Of a stretch of 64,000 nucleotides of DNA, positions 37,153 through 47,400 are shown piece after piece. This DNA is from Fusobacterium sp. SYSU M8D902. Lineage in GTDB: Bacteria > Fusobacteriota > Fusobacteriia > Fusobacteriales > Fusobacteriaceae. Every line of letters begins with the position of its first letter. The stretch's first letter is position 1. The stretch covers positions 55,867 through 119,866 of the forward strand of contig NZ_JBEFNA010000003.1 in NCBI RefSeq assembly GCF_040199715.1, in the 5' to 3' direction. The position numbers were made by a program, and so were the translations under genes. The notes under the pieces were generated by a model. That model saw only the letters and a program-made list of their open reading frames with translations. It ran no database searches and was not told where the DNA came from.

Positions 37153-37184
37153 GAGAGAGGAATACACATATCCTCTCTTTTTTT
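37153..37184 (+). terminator. Terminator after purA
   Basis: GAGAGAGGA pairs with TCCTCTC, followed by eight Ts. Confidence 0.85.
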
Positions 37185-37236
37185 ATCTAAAAAAAAATGA
37201 TATAATAAGAAAAATGAATGCACAGAGGGAATAATT

Positions 37237-38517
37237 ATGAGAATAGCAATAGTAGGAGCAGGTGATTCTGTTGAAAAGATCTACAATATACTATCTAAAA
37301 AATATAAAAAAATAGAGTTTATTTTAAAAAAAGAGGATAAGATAGAGAATACATTGAAAATAATAAAAGAGATAGAGAGTGAAGTTGAAGGAATCTATCT
37401 CACAGGTATTGGTGTATACTATTCTTTATTAAATAATAAAGAGTTAGAAATAAATAAACCTGTTGTATATACTAAACGTGGAAGTATCGGTTTGATAAAA
37501 AGTTTTTGGGAGTTACAAAAAGATAGTTTAATAGAGGATAATATAAGACTGGGATGGGATATTGTAGAGGAGCATATATTCAATGAAGTTGTAAAAGAGT
37601 TTGATATAGAGTTAAAGGGAAGTTATTATCAAAAGTATGAGCCTAATAAAACAGAGAATGAGTACCTTGAAAACTATTTAGAAAAGTATAAATCTAAGGA
37701 GATAAACTGTATTTTTACAGCTTTTGGTTATATATATAATAAGTTAAAAGAGAAAAAGATACCTGTTTACAGATTACAAGCAACTAATATTGAGATTGAA
37801 AATGATTTTGTAGCCCTTTTAAATAAGATAATTTTAAATGAGAAGAACAGTGGTTTAGGTGTGCAAATAATAAAAATAAATTCCAATAAAACTGGTTTTG
37901 ATAAAAATAATTTAGAATTAAAGATGGAGATAGAAAAAAGTTTATTGGAGTACAGTAAAAAGGTAGAGGGGAATATTCAGATCTCTGATGAAAAAGAGTA
38001 TATGATAATCTCAAATATAGATATTCTTCAAGGAGATGAGAGTTTAAAGGAGATTTTAGCTTTAAAGAGCAGGTTTGAGGGTCAGAATGAGGAGTTAGCA
38101 GTTGGAATTGGAGAGGGAAAAACAATATTCCAAGCTGAAAGAAATGCAAGGGTGGCTTTAAAATTAAGTTTGACTAAAGAGGGAAAAATCTTCTATTCCA
38201 ATGGAAAAGTAGTTAAAGGACCTTTATTAAATTCAAAAGAGTTGGAGTATAAAAGGGATTCAGATGAGAGAATAAAAACTATGGCTGAAGAGATAGAGAT
38301 AAGTCCAATATATTTAGAAAAGATAAAAAGTATGATAAAAAAGAAAAAGAAAAATAGTTTTACAAGTATTGAAATTGCAGAAGTTCTCAACATCACTACA
38401 AGAAGTGTAAATAGAATTATAAAAAAGATACTTGAGAAAGATTATGCTGAGATAGTACAGGTAGAAAATTCCATAACTGCTGGAAGACCCAGAAGAGTTA
38501 TAAAATTTAAATTTTAG
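37237..38517 (+). CDS. Predicted transcriptional regulator with C-terminal HTH
   Basis: 426 residues. The N-terminus IAIVGAGDSVEKIYNIL is Rossmann-like. The middle contains VGIGEGKTIFQAERNARVAL, which resembles a degenerate GGDEF-like nucleotide fold. The C-terminal 60 residues (FTSIEIAEVLNITTRSVNRIIKK, cited in parts: SIEIAEVLNIT and TRSVNRIIKK) form a winged helix-turn-helix, and AGRPRRVIKFKF ends the protein. It has its own extended -10 (TGATATAATA region, 37198-37206). It lies just upstream of a transporter and amidohydrolase operon with its own promoter, so it probably controls those genes in response to a small ligand. No family name is certain. Confidence 0.6.
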   Translation: MRIAIVGAGDSVEKIYNILSKKYKKIEFILKKEDKIENTLKIIKEIESEVEGIYLTGIGVYYSLLNNKELEINKPVVYTKRGSIGLIKSFWELQKDSLIEDNIRLGWDIVEEHIFNEVVKEFDIELKGSYYQKYEPNKTENEYLENYLEKYKSKEINCIFTAFGYIYNKLKEKKIPVYRLQATNIEIENDFVALLNKIILNEKNSGLGVQIIKINSNKTGFDKNNLELKMEIEKSLLEYSKKVEGNIQISDEKEYMIISNIDILQGDESLKEILALKSRFEGQNEELAVGIGEGKTIFQAERNARVALKLSLTKEGKIFYSNGKVVKGPLLNSKELEYKRDSDERIKTMAEEIEISPIYLEKIKSMIKKKKKNSFTSIEIAEVLNITTRSVNRIIKKILEKDYAEIVQVENSITAGRPRRVIKFKF

Positions 38518-38639
38518 AAATAACAGGAAAAATATTGTTAAAGATCACAAAATATGACAATAATTTTTTCTTTTTTTATTCTTTATTAAATTAGTAATGT
38601 TTAAAAAATAAAAAAATAGTTTTTTTTTAGAATAATAAG

Positions 38640-38707
38640 TTGACAATTTATAGAGAAAGTGATATATTTATAATGAAATTAAAGTCCTATTAAGGACACG
38701 ACTTTAA
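38640..38707 (+). promoter_or_regulatory. Promoter and leader hairpin of the DUF3100-M20 operon
   Basis: TTGACA (38640-38645), 17 bases, TATATT (38663-38668). Just after the likely start of transcription, TTAAAGTC (38679-38686) pairs with GACTTTAA (38700-38707), and GTCC/GGAC offers an alternative inner pairing. It could stabilise the message or be an operator for the upstream regulator. Confidence 0.6.
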
Positions 38708-38726
38708 TATATAAAAGGAGAAAAGT

Positions 38727-39542
38727 ATGGAAAGAGCTTTATGGAAAGTAACAATTATTTCAGCAATAATTGTAATTATTACAGAAACAATAGGAAAAGT
38801 ATCAATCCCAGTCTGGAGAGTAAGTGTGATTTTATTTCCTATGTTATATGCAGTTGTTATTGGAACACTGATAACACCAGATCTATTAGGGAAGAGAATT
38901 ACAGTATTAAAAAAAATAGTTAATTCATCAGAAATAAAATGGGCAAGTGAATTGGTAGGAATGGTACTTCTAATTTTAGGAGTAAAATATGGAACACTAG
39001 CAGGACCAAACTTACAAAAGATATTAGCTGCTGGTCCAGCATTTTTAGCACAGGAGACAGGACATATTTTATCACCAATAGTGGCATTGCCAATAGCACT
39101 ATTATTAGGAATGAAAAGAGAGGCAGTTGGAGCTACTTCAAGTATAAGTAGAGAGCCTTCACTAGGAGTTATAGGTGAGAAGTATGGAATAGATTCTCCA
39201 GAAGGAAATGGTGTATTGGGAACTTATTTAATAGGGACAGTTGTAGGAACTATTGTATTTGGAATTTTAGGTTCGGTTTCAATCTACTCTGGAATACACC
39301 CATATGCATTAGGAATGGCTTGTGGAGTGGGAAGTGGTAGTATGATGACAGCAGCAGCTGCAGCTTTGACAGAGGTAGCACCAGCTCATATGAAAGATAC
39401 AATATTAGCATACGCAGCAACAAGTAATATGTTATCAGGAATAACAGGAGTGAACTTCTTAATATTTGTAACTTTACCTTTAACAAATAAGCTTTATGCA
39501 ATTTTAGAGCCAGTTTTAGGAAAAAGAAAGGGAGAGAAATAG
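38727..39542 (+). CDS. DUF3100 family membrane protein (putative transporter subunit)
   Basis: 271 residues with about seven hydrophobic segments. The DUF3100 features seen are ETIGKVSIPVWRVSVILFPM near the N-terminus, GHILSPIVALPIALLLGMKR, and GMACGVGSGSMMTAAAAALT. The family has no proven function that I know of. It is followed after 1 base by a small membrane protein and then by an M20 amidohydrolase, suggesting uptake of a compound that the hydrolase cleaves. AAGGAG lies before the ATG. Confidence 0.8.
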   Translation: MERALWKVTIISAIIVIITETIGKVSIPVWRVSVILFPMLYAVVIGTLITPDLLGKRITVLKKIVNSSEIKWASELVGMVLLILGVKYGTLAGPNLQKILAAGPAFLAQETGHILSPIVALPIALLLGMKREAVGATSSISREPSLGVIGEKYGIDSPEGNGVLGTYLIGTVVGTIVFGILGSVSIYSGIHPYALGMACGVGSGSMMTAAAAALTEVAPAHMKDTILAYAATSNMLSGITGVNFLIFVTLPLTNKLYAILEPVLGKRKGEK

Positions 39543-39543
39543 T

Positions 39544-40008
39544 ATGACAATAAATATGGAGAGAATGAAGAGAAATACTTTATTACTGATAATATCAGGA
39601 ATATTAGTAATGATAACACAGAGAGTTGGGCTAGGAACTCCAATGATAGATACAGTACCTGGAATAATTTTAATAATATTGGTGGCTCTAGTTGCACTAG
39701 TAATAAGAGAGATGTTTCCAAAATCTGTATTTCCAGCTTTTGGTTGGGTTACAATTTTAGGATTTATTTTAAGTATGCCACAGAATCCAATGTCAGCAAA
39801 ATTTATGGAGTATGTAGGAAAGGTTGACTTCATATCAATAACAACACCACTACTTACATTTGCAGGAATTTCTGTAGGAAATAAGATTGATGAGTTAAAG
39901 AGAATGTCTTGGAAGATAGTGTTAATTTCAGTAGTAGTATTTATAACAATATTCTTTGCTTGTGCATTGATAGCTCAAACAGTATTAAGAATAACAGGAG
40001 ATATTTAA
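39544..40008 (+). CDS. Small membrane protein, partner of the DUF3100 protein
   Basis: 154 residues with four hydrophobic segments at about 11-27, 35-55, 65-80 and 120-145. No named family is recognised with certainty. Its position between DUF3100 and M20 genes, 1 base after one and 10 before the other, points to a two-component membrane carrier. GGGAGAG within the end of the preceding gene serves as ribosome binding site. Confidence 0.65.
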   Translation: MTINMERMKRNTLLLIISGILVMITQRVGLGTPMIDTVPGIILIILVALVALVIREMFPKSVFPAFGWVTILGFILSMPQNPMSAKFMEYVGKVDFISITTPLLTFAGISVGNKIDELKRMSWKIVLISVVVFITIFFACALIAQTVLRITGDI

Positions 40009-40018
40009 GGAGGCCAAG

Positions 40019-41338
40019 ATGACAAAACAGGAATTGAAAGATAGAGTAATAAGAGCTATTGAAGAGAATAAAGATATAATAATCGAAGCAGGAAGAAAGA
40101 TCTATCACAATCCAGAGTTTGGATATAAGGAGTTTGAAACTACAAAAACAGTTAGAGAATTTTTTAAAAATGAATTAAATGTAGAAACTGAAGATAAGAT
40201 AGCTTATACAGGATGTAGAGCAAGAATAAATGAGGAGAAAGATGGAATAAAGATAGCTATTCTAGGAGAGTTAGATGGAATATCTTGTAAAGAGCACTGT
40301 GATTCCAATTCAATAGGAGCTTCTCATACTTGTGGGCACAATGTACAGATAGCTGGAATGTTAGGAGCAGCAGTTGGACTTATAAAATCTGGAGTATATA
40401 AAGAGCTAGATGGAAAAATAGACTTTATGGCTACACCTGCTGAGGAGTTTATTGAATTAGCTTATAGAAGTGAATTGAAAAAAGAGGGGCATATAAAGTA
40501 TTTTGGTGGAAAACAGGAGCTTATTAGAAGAGGAGCTTTTGATGATGTAGATATGTCTATGATGTTCCATGTTTTAGATACTGGAGATAGAAAAGTATTA
40601 ACTGCACCTGAAAGCAATGGATTTATTGGAAAAGAGATAAAATTTATAGGGAAGGAAGCTCATGCTGGATCAGCTCCATATGAGGGAGTAAATGCTTTAA
40701 ATGCCGCTATGTTAGCAATAAATAATGTTCATGCTCAGAGGGAAACATTTAAAGAGGCAGATAGAGTAAGATTTCACCCTATCATCACAAAAGGTGGAGA
40801 TATTGTAAATGTTGTTCCTGCTGATGTAAGAATGGAATCATATGTTAGAGCAAGAACAATATCAAGTATGATTGATGCTAATAAAAAGGTAAATAGAGCT
40901 TTAATAGCAGGAGCTATGGCAGTAGGTGCAGAGATAGAGATAACAGAGTTACCAGGATATTTACCAATTTTAAAACATGATAATATGGAAAAAGTTTTGA
41001 GAGAGAACTTGGAATATATTGGATTGACTAGTGAAGATATAATTGAAGGGGGAGATTTCACAGGATCATTTGACTTTGGAGATGTATCTCATATTATGCC
41101 AACACTTCATCCTATGTTTGGTGGTGTAAAAGGAGCTCTTCATACAAGAGAGTATCAAATAGTAGATGAGGAGTATGCATATTTAGCACCAGCTAAGGCT
41201 ATGGCATTGACTGTTGTAGATCTATTATTTAATAATGCAGAGAAAGGAAAAGAGATATTAGATAACTTTACTCCTGTGATGACAAAAGAGCAGTATTTAG
41301 AGTTTATGGAGTCAAATGACAAAATAATAAAAGCTTAA
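40019..41338 (+). CDS. M20-family amidohydrolase (AbgB-like)
   Basis: 439 residues. YHNPEFGYKEFETT, ASHTCGHNVQIAGMLGAAVGL (metal Cys/His) and ATPAEEFIELAY (catalytic Glu-Glu) mark the M20D group. AHAGSAPYEGVNALNAAM is the dimerisation-domain His motif, and FDFGDVSHIMPTLHP supplies the last metal ligand. Relatives cleave N-acyl or p-aminobenzoyl-glutamate amides. The likely substrate is whatever the DUF3100 pair imports. AGGAGG precedes the ATG. Confidence 0.88.
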   Translation: MTKQELKDRVIRAIEENKDIIIEAGRKIYHNPEFGYKEFETTKTVREFFKNELNVETEDKIAYTGCRARINEEKDGIKIAILGELDGISCKEHCDSNSIGASHTCGHNVQIAGMLGAAVGLIKSGVYKELDGKIDFMATPAEEFIELAYRSELKKEGHIKYFGGKQELIRRGAFDDVDMSMMFHVLDTGDRKVLTAPESNGFIGKEIKFIGKEAHAGSAPYEGVNALNAAMLAINNVHAQRETFKEADRVRFHPIITKGGDIVNVVPADVRMESYVRARTISSMIDANKKVNRALIAGAMAVGAEIEITELPGYLPILKHDNMEKVLRENLEYIGLTSEDIIEGGDFTGSFDFGDVSHIMPTLHPMFGGVKGALHTREYQIVDEEYAYLAPAKAMALTVVDLLFNNAEKGKEILDNFTPVMTKEQYLEFMESNDKIIKA

Positions 41339-41350
41339 TAAAACTCGATT

Positions 41351-41381
41351 AAATCAGTAACATATGTTACTGATTTTTTTT
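41351..41381 (+). terminator. Terminator after the M20 gene
   Basis: AAATCAGTAAC and GTTACTGATTT form an 11-base perfect stem around ATAT, followed by Ts. TATAAT at 41393-41398 then starts the next unit. Confidence 0.88.
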
Positions 41382-41432
41382 ATATTATATAGTATAATAA
41401 GCTTAAAAGAAGAGGACAATTGGAGGATAATT

Positions 41433-42650
41433 ATGAAATATATAGATGAAAATATGAGTGTATTAGAGATTTGTAAAAAATATCCAGAGAGTATAGATTT
41501 TTTTGAATTAAAGGGATTTAAAAACCTAAAAGATGAGAATATATTAAAAATAATGGGAAGTTTAACTTTAAAAAATGTACTTTTAACAAAGAAAATAGAT
41601 GCAAAGATATTTGTAGAATTTTTAAATGAGTATATAGATAATAGTAGAAAAAATGTGGATATTACAATGGTGGAAAAAGAGAGCACATCACAAGAGATAA
41701 GTGTTATGGGATTGTTACCTTGTCCTATAAGAATACCGCTATTAGAGGGATTTAATAAATTTTTAGAAAAGAATAGTGAATTAAAAGTAAAATATGAATT
41801 GAAAGCAGCTTCAGCAGGTTTAGATTGGTTAAAAGAGGATGTAATAAGAGCTAATCATCCAGAGAAATTAGCAGATATATTTATATCAGCAGGATTTGAT
41901 CTATTTTTTGAGGATAAGCTTATGGGAAAATTTAAAAAAGAGCATATATTTAAAGATATAACAGGGATAGAGAGATACAACAGAGATTTTCAAAATGACG
42001 AGATCTCTTTAAAAGATCCAGATGGAGATTACTCTATGTTAGGAGTTGTTCCAGCTATATTTTTAGTAAATAGAGATATGCTAGGAGATAGAGAGGTACC
42101 AAGATCTTGGAAAGATATATTAAAATCAGAGTTTAAAAAATCAGTAAGTTTACCAATATCTGATTTTGATCTTTTTAACTCAATCTTAGTAAATATTAAT
42201 AAAAATTATGGAGAAGAGGGAATTGAAAAGTTAGGAAAAGCTTTGTTACAGAATTTACATCCAGCTCAAATGGTAAAGTCTGATAAATTAAAAGAGAACA
42301 TACCAACAGTTACAATAATGCCTTACTTTTTTACAAAAATGATAAAAGAAGATGGTCCAATGATACCTATTTGGCCAGAAGATGGAGCTGTTATCTCACC
42401 AATATTTATGTTGACTAAGAAAGAAAAAGAGGAAAAAATAAAAAAAATAGTAAACTATCTAGCTGGAGAAGAGGTTGGAAAGATATTTTCTCATCAAGGA
42501 TTATTTCCAACTGTAAATCCAAATGTTGGTAATAGACTTGAAGATAAAAAGTTTATGTGGTGTGGTTGGGATTACATACACGATAACAATATTGGTGAAA
42601 TTCTAGAAAAATGTAAGAGTATATTTTTTAAAGCGAGTGAGGAGGAGTAA
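41433..42650 (+). CDS. Cytosolic solute-binding-like protein with N-terminal DUF1858-like domain
   Basis: 405 residues from ATG 41433, with GGAGGA at 41422-41427; an in-frame upstream start near 41364 lacks a site. Residues 1 to about 60 (YIDENMSVLEICKKYPES) resemble DUF1858, without its Cys pair. From about 90 it looks like a type 2 periplasmic binding protein (MGLLPCPIRIPLLEGFNKFL, LGVVPAIFLVNRDML, FSHQGLFPTVNP), yet there is no signal peptide or lipobox. It is followed by a GTPase and an ABC ATPase, and no permease gene is present. A cytosolic cofactor or metal-handling role is possible. Confidence 0.65.
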   Translation: MKYIDENMSVLEICKKYPESIDFFELKGFKNLKDENILKIMGSLTLKNVLLTKKIDAKIFVEFLNEYIDNSRKNVDITMVEKESTSQEISVMGLLPCPIRIPLLEGFNKFLEKNSELKVKYELKAASAGLDWLKEDVIRANHPEKLADIFISAGFDLFFEDKLMGKFKKEHIFKDITGIERYNRDFQNDEISLKDPDGDYSMLGVVPAIFLVNRDMLGDREVPRSWKDILKSEFKKSVSLPISDFDLFNSILVNINKNYGEEGIEKLGKALLQNLHPAQMVKSDKLKENIPTVTIMPYFFTKMIKEDGPMIPIWPEDGAVISPIFMLTKKEKEEKIKKIVNYLAGEEVGKIFSHQGLFPTVNPNVGNRLEDKKFMWCGWDYIHDNNIGEILEKCKSIFFKASEEE

Positions 42651-42651
42651 G

Positions 42652-43374
42652 ATGAACTTAATAACAGTTTCAGGTCCACCTTCATCAGGTAAAACCTCTC
42701 TTATTATAAAAACAATAGAGAGTTTGAAAAAGCGTGGAATAAAGATAGGAGTAGTCAAATTTGATTGTCTATATACAGATGATGATAAGCTGTATGAAAA
42801 AATAGGTGTTCCTGTAAAGAAGGGACTTTCAGGATCATTATGTCCAGATCATTTTTTTGTAAGTAATATTGAAGAGGTTGTAAAATGGGGAGTAGAACAG
42901 AAGTTAGATCTTTTGATAACAGAGAGTGCAGGTCTATGTAATAGATGTTCACCATATATCAAAGATGTAAAAGCTATCTGTGTCATTGATAACCTAAGTG
43001 GAATTAATACACCTAAAAAAATTGGACCAATGTTGAAAAGTGCAGATATTGTTGTAATAACAAAGGGGGATATTGTTTCACAAGCAGAAAGAGAGGTATT
43101 TGCTATGAGGGTTATGAATGTAAATCCAAGAGCAATAATTATGCATGTAAATGCTCTAAATGGTCAGGGGGCTTATGAGTTTGGAAGTTTGATATATGAT
43201 GAAAATGATAAAATTGAAAGCTTGAAAGGAAAGAGTTTAAGATTTTCTATGCCTTCTGCACTCTGTTCATACTGTTTAGGTGAGACTAGAATAGGAGAGG
43301 AACATCAGATGGGGAATGTAAGAAAGATAGATTTAAAAGATTCTGATTGTAGTGGTGATAGTTGTGGTAAATAG
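42652..43374 (+). CDS. HypB/CooC-like GTP-binding protein
   Basis: 240 residues from ATG 42652, with GAGGAGGAG just upstream. VSGPPSSGKTSLIIKTIES is the P-loop, TESAGLCNRCSPY is an unusual switch region with a CxxC pair, and VITKGDIV stands for the guanine-specificity motif. Two more Cys clusters (SALCSYCLGE and CSGDSCGK) near the C-terminus could bind a metal. HypB-type GTPases deliver nickel or assemble metal sites. It starts 1 base after the binding-protein gene and overlaps the ATPase gene. Confidence 0.75.
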   Translation: MNLITVSGPPSSGKTSLIIKTIESLKKRGIKIGVVKFDCLYTDDDKLYEKIGVPVKKGLSGSLCPDHFFVSNIEEVVKWGVEQKLDLLITESAGLCNRCSPYIKDVKAICVIDNLSGINTPKKIGPMLKSADIVVITKGDIVSQAEREVFAMRVMNVNPRAIIMHVNALNGQGAYEFGSLIYDENDKIESLKGKSLRFSMPSALCSYCLGETRIGEEHQMGNVRKIDLKDSDCSGDSCGK

Positions 43375-44383
43375 AGAGTTTTTATTGAGAAAACCTTTAA
43401 ATGAAGTGATAGAAAAATACGCTTTTATTGAGGATTTTTTAAAAAATAATAGTATTGAATTTAAAAAAAATTTGAGTATTGAAGAGATAATATTCTCATA
43501 TGATGAGGATATTTTAGAAGAAAAGGGACTAAATAGAGAGAGCTTTGTAGAGAATTTGGTAGAATTTTCAGAGCAGATGATAGATATATTAGGGTTGGAT
43601 AGTAGTGTCGCAGAGGAGATAACAATATTACCTGGAATCAATAAATTTGGAGAAAAGGAGAAGTTTGATAAGATAGTAATAAAAAAAGGTGAGATAGTTT
43701 CTATAGTTGGTCCAACAGGAAGTGGAAAGAGTAGATTTTTGGCAGATATAGAGTGGGGAGCTCAAAATGATACACCTACTAAAAGAACTATATTAGTAAA
43801 TGGTGAGCCTCTAGATAAAAAGAGTAGGTTTTCATCAAGTAATAGTTTGGTAGCACAACTTTCTCAAAATATGAACTTTATAATGGATTTAAGTGTGTAT
43901 GAGTTTTTAGAGATGCATGCTAAAAGTAGAATGGTTGAAAATATAGAGTTAATAGTTGAAAAAATATTTAAAAAAGCCAATGAGTTAGCTGGTGAGAAGT
44001 TTGAAATGAGTACTCCTGTAACTAGCTTGAGTGGTGGACAATCAAGAGCATTGATGATCGCTGATACAGCTATTTTAAGCACTTCTCCAATAGTTTTGAT
44101 AGATGAGATTGAAAATGCAGGGATAGATAGAGAGAAGGCATTGGAATTGTTGGTTGGAGAGGAAAAAATAGTGTTGATGGCTACACACGACCCATTATTA
44201 GCTTTGATGGGAGATAAAAGAATCATAATAAAAAATGGTGGGATATATAAAATAATGGAAGTATCAGAGAACGAAAAGGCTATTTTAGGGGATTTGAGTA
44301 AGTTAGATAGCATTGTTCAAAAGTTGAGAGATCAGCTTAGAGCTGGAGAGGAATTAAAATTTAAAATAAACGAATTATTGTAA
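43352..44383 (+). CDS. ABC-type ATP-binding protein, third member of the trio
   Basis: 343 residues if GTG 43352 is the start; GTG 43364 is equally likely, since both overlap the GTPase gene and no clear ribosome binding site decides. A novel N-terminal part of about 110 residues precedes the ATPase. Walker A is VGPTGSGKSRFLADIEW, the signature TSLSGGQSRALMIAD, Walker B IVLIDEIENAG and the switch ATHDPLL. No membrane domain is encoded nearby. It may therefore be a soluble energy module working with the GTPase rather than a transporter. Confidence 0.75.
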   Translation: MVIVVVNREFLLRKPLNEVIEKYAFIEDFLKNNSIEFKKNLSIEEIIFSYDEDILEEKGLNRESFVENLVEFSEQMIDILGLDSSVAEEITILPGINKFGEKEKFDKIVIKKGEIVSIVGPTGSGKSRFLADIEWGAQNDTPTKRTILVNGEPLDKKSRFSSSNSLVAQLSQNMNFIMDLSVYEFLEMHAKSRMVENIELIVEKIFKKANELAGEKFEMSTPVTSLSGGQSRALMIADTAILSTSPIVLIDEIENAGIDREKALELLVGEEKIVLMATHDPLLALMGDKRIIIKNGGIYKIMEVSENEKAILGDLSKLDSIVQKLRDQLRAGEELKFKINELL

Positions 44384-44394
44384 ACTATATTTAT

Positions 44395-44423
44395 TTGATT
44401 TTGTTTAAAAAATATGATATAAT
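44395..44423 (+). promoter_or_regulatory. Promoter of the autotransporter gene
   Basis: TTGATT (44395-44400), 17 bases, TATAAT (44418-44423) with TGA before it. GGGGAG at 44447-44452 is the ribosome binding site. Confidence 0.75.
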
Positions 44424-44456
44424 ACCCTTTGTAAAAAAATCAAAAAGGGGAGATAA

Positions 44457-47400
44457 ATGCTTAATAGGATCGAAAAATTATTAAAAAAATGTAACAAAAA
44501 GAAAACAAGGATAACTTTAGGATTAGTAATATCTTTTTTAATGTCAGCAAATCTATTTGCTGAAGGGAATGAAATCAAAAAATTAGAGGATTTCTCTGAG
44601 ATAAAAGAAATATTTAAGGGTAATAAAAGAATAGAGAAAAAATTAGCAGATGGAACTAAAATTACAATAAGATTTACAGATAGTAAAATAATAGTAGAAC
44701 AAGAAAATAAAGAAACTTTTGGAATAAATTTAAACGATATAAAAAATATAAATAATTCTGATTTAGCAAAAAAAACTTATCTTAATTTAGTAAAGTCTTT
44801 AAAAAATTTAGAGACAAATACTGAAAAAGTAATAGAGGGAAGTTTTAATAGTATAGAAAATAATAATTTAGCTTTAGGAGCACAATTAATTCAGTCTAAT
44901 AATATTGGAATAAATAATGGGATTATAAAATCTACCGATCAAGGACAAGCAGTAGATGGAATAGGAGTTAATAATGGAGTTATTTATAGTGATTTTGGAC
45001 AGGTTATCTGGGATAAAGCTTTAGGAATAAATAATGGAATCATAAAAGTAAAAACACAAGGACAATATTCAAGTGTGGGAACTGCTGTAAATAATGGAGT
45101 TATTTATAGTAATAATTGGGGACAAATTTCAGATTTTGGAGTAGGAATAAATAATGGAATTATAGATAGTAATAACAATGGACAAAATATTAGTGAAGGA
45201 ATAGGAATAAATAGTGGAATAATTAAAGGAGAAGAGGAAATAGGTCAAGCGTTGGAAGAATATAGTATAGGAATAAATAATGGAATTATAGAAAAAAATA
45301 TGGGACAAAGTTCTAAAAAATATTCAATAGGATTTAATACAAACTCTATAACTTCTAAATATGTAGGACAATTTTCAGATAACAAAAGTATAGGAATAAA
45401 TTTAGGAGAAATAATTAATAAAAAAGGACAATATTCTGGAATGGGTCAAGAAATACTAAATTTTGGAGTAAATAATGGAATTGTAAAGAGTATAGGAGGA
45501 ATTGCACAGAAAGTTAATAATGGATTAGCTATTAATAATGGTATTTTAATGGGAAATACAGGACAAAGAATAGGTTATTATGGAACAGTTATAAATAACG
45601 GAATAATAATAGCAGAAAGTGCATATGAAACAGGAAAAAAAGAGAATAATAGAGATAAAGATTTTTATGCAAATGGAATAGCTTTAAAAAGAGATGAAAA
45701 AGGTAATTTAGTTATAAATAATAATTATAACTATAATGCAAATATTCATGTTTATGATAGGAAAGATTCAAATAAATTAAGTGAGTTATCATTAGTTTCT
45801 AAAAAGGTTGGACAGAATAAAAATGGATATAATATTTTTATTGATAATCTTAAAGAAAAAAATAATCAATTAGTATTAGATATTAATTTAGTAGATAATA
45901 AAGATAAAAAAAATAATTATGCAAATACTCATGTTACAACAGCAGTAGCTAAAGATAGTACAATAACAACTCCAGTAATAAAAGTAGAGCTTGATAATGC
46001 TAAAGATAATACTTCATTTACAATGGATAAATCAACAATTGTTGGATATTTTGAAAAAGATGGAACACTTGTTGATATGACAAAAAATAAAAATATAACT
46101 CTTAATAATAGTGTTATATCAGCAATTGGAGAAGATAGTACCAATGTAACAGCTCTTCAAGTAAAAGATGGAACAACTATAACTCTGAATAATAGTGTTG
46201 TAAATGGTAAATTAGTATTTGAAAATTCTAATACTGAAAATAAAGAGAATACATTAAATTTAAATTCTAAATATAATGGTGAAGATAAAAATATCTATGA
46301 AGATGGGACACAATTTATGACAAGTGTTTCAGATGTAGAATTTAAAGGAAAAACAAATGATACTATTGTTGTAAAAACAGAAAATAATAGTCAATTAACT
46401 ACAACTGATAAGAATACAAAAGGATTTATCTCTATTGGAGATATAAGTTTTGGTGAGGGAAATGATAATCTAAAGATAAATTTTGAAGATTATAAAACAG
46501 GTCATTTAAATGTAGCTGGAACTATTGATTTTGGTAGTGATGAGGATAAATTAGAGTTTTCTGAAAAATTAGATACAACAAATGATTCTTTAACAAGTTT
46601 AGTCTTATTAAATAGTCTATTAGCACATACAAAAAATCTTGAAACTTTACAATTATCGAATGGGAATAATAGTGTTGTAGTAGGAGAGAATGGTATATCT
46701 CTTGAGTTTGCTGGAACATTAAAAGGTGGAACAGGAAATGACACATTTATTGTAAAGGGAAATAGTTCAGCTATAAATAATATTGATGGTGGATTAGGAG
46801 ATAATACATTAAAACTTGGAAGAGTAGAAGCTACTGATAAGATAAATGAAAGTCAAACATATGACTCTAATTCATATGTTTCTATCAATGGAAATGTTTC
46901 AAATTTTTCTACTGTTGACATAAATACTAATATCAAACTTGGAGAGAAGGCTAGTTTTAGTGGTATAAAGGATAATACTCTAAATTTAAATAATAACTCT
47001 TTAATACTGGATATAAATAAAAACAATAAAGATAGTAGTGGAAATATTATTGGAAATGCTTTATATAATGATAAAAATAAAGATATGATATTTAAAGATA
47101 TGGATAAGATAGTTTTTGATGTATCTGATTTTAACCAGAATGAAACTATTTTAACTAATAATTCAAGTATTAAAGATCATAAAGGTAAAATACAAGCAAA
47201 CTCTTCAGTTCATGATATAGTTATCGGAGAAAATGGAAGTATAAAAGTAGAAGTAAGTGAAAACTTACCAAAACCACCAGTAGTAGAACCAGAAAAACCA
47301 TCTGTTCCAGATAATACAACTCCAGAAAGTGGAACACAAAAGCCATCTACTCCAGATAACAATGTAAAACCAGATGAAAAACCACAAGCAGATTCAAATA

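Noticed and set aside
41364..41432. Upstream start for the solute-binding-like protein that would give a hydrophobic N-terminus
   Set aside because: The extension overlaps the terminator and promoter region and has no ribosome binding site; ATG 41433 follows GGAGGA. The hydrophobic run is not a credible signal peptide.
44895..45625. CRISPR-like regular repeats
   Set aside because: The repeats are degenerate, in frame and encode GINNGII units of the autotransporter; there are no conserved direct repeats with unique spacers.
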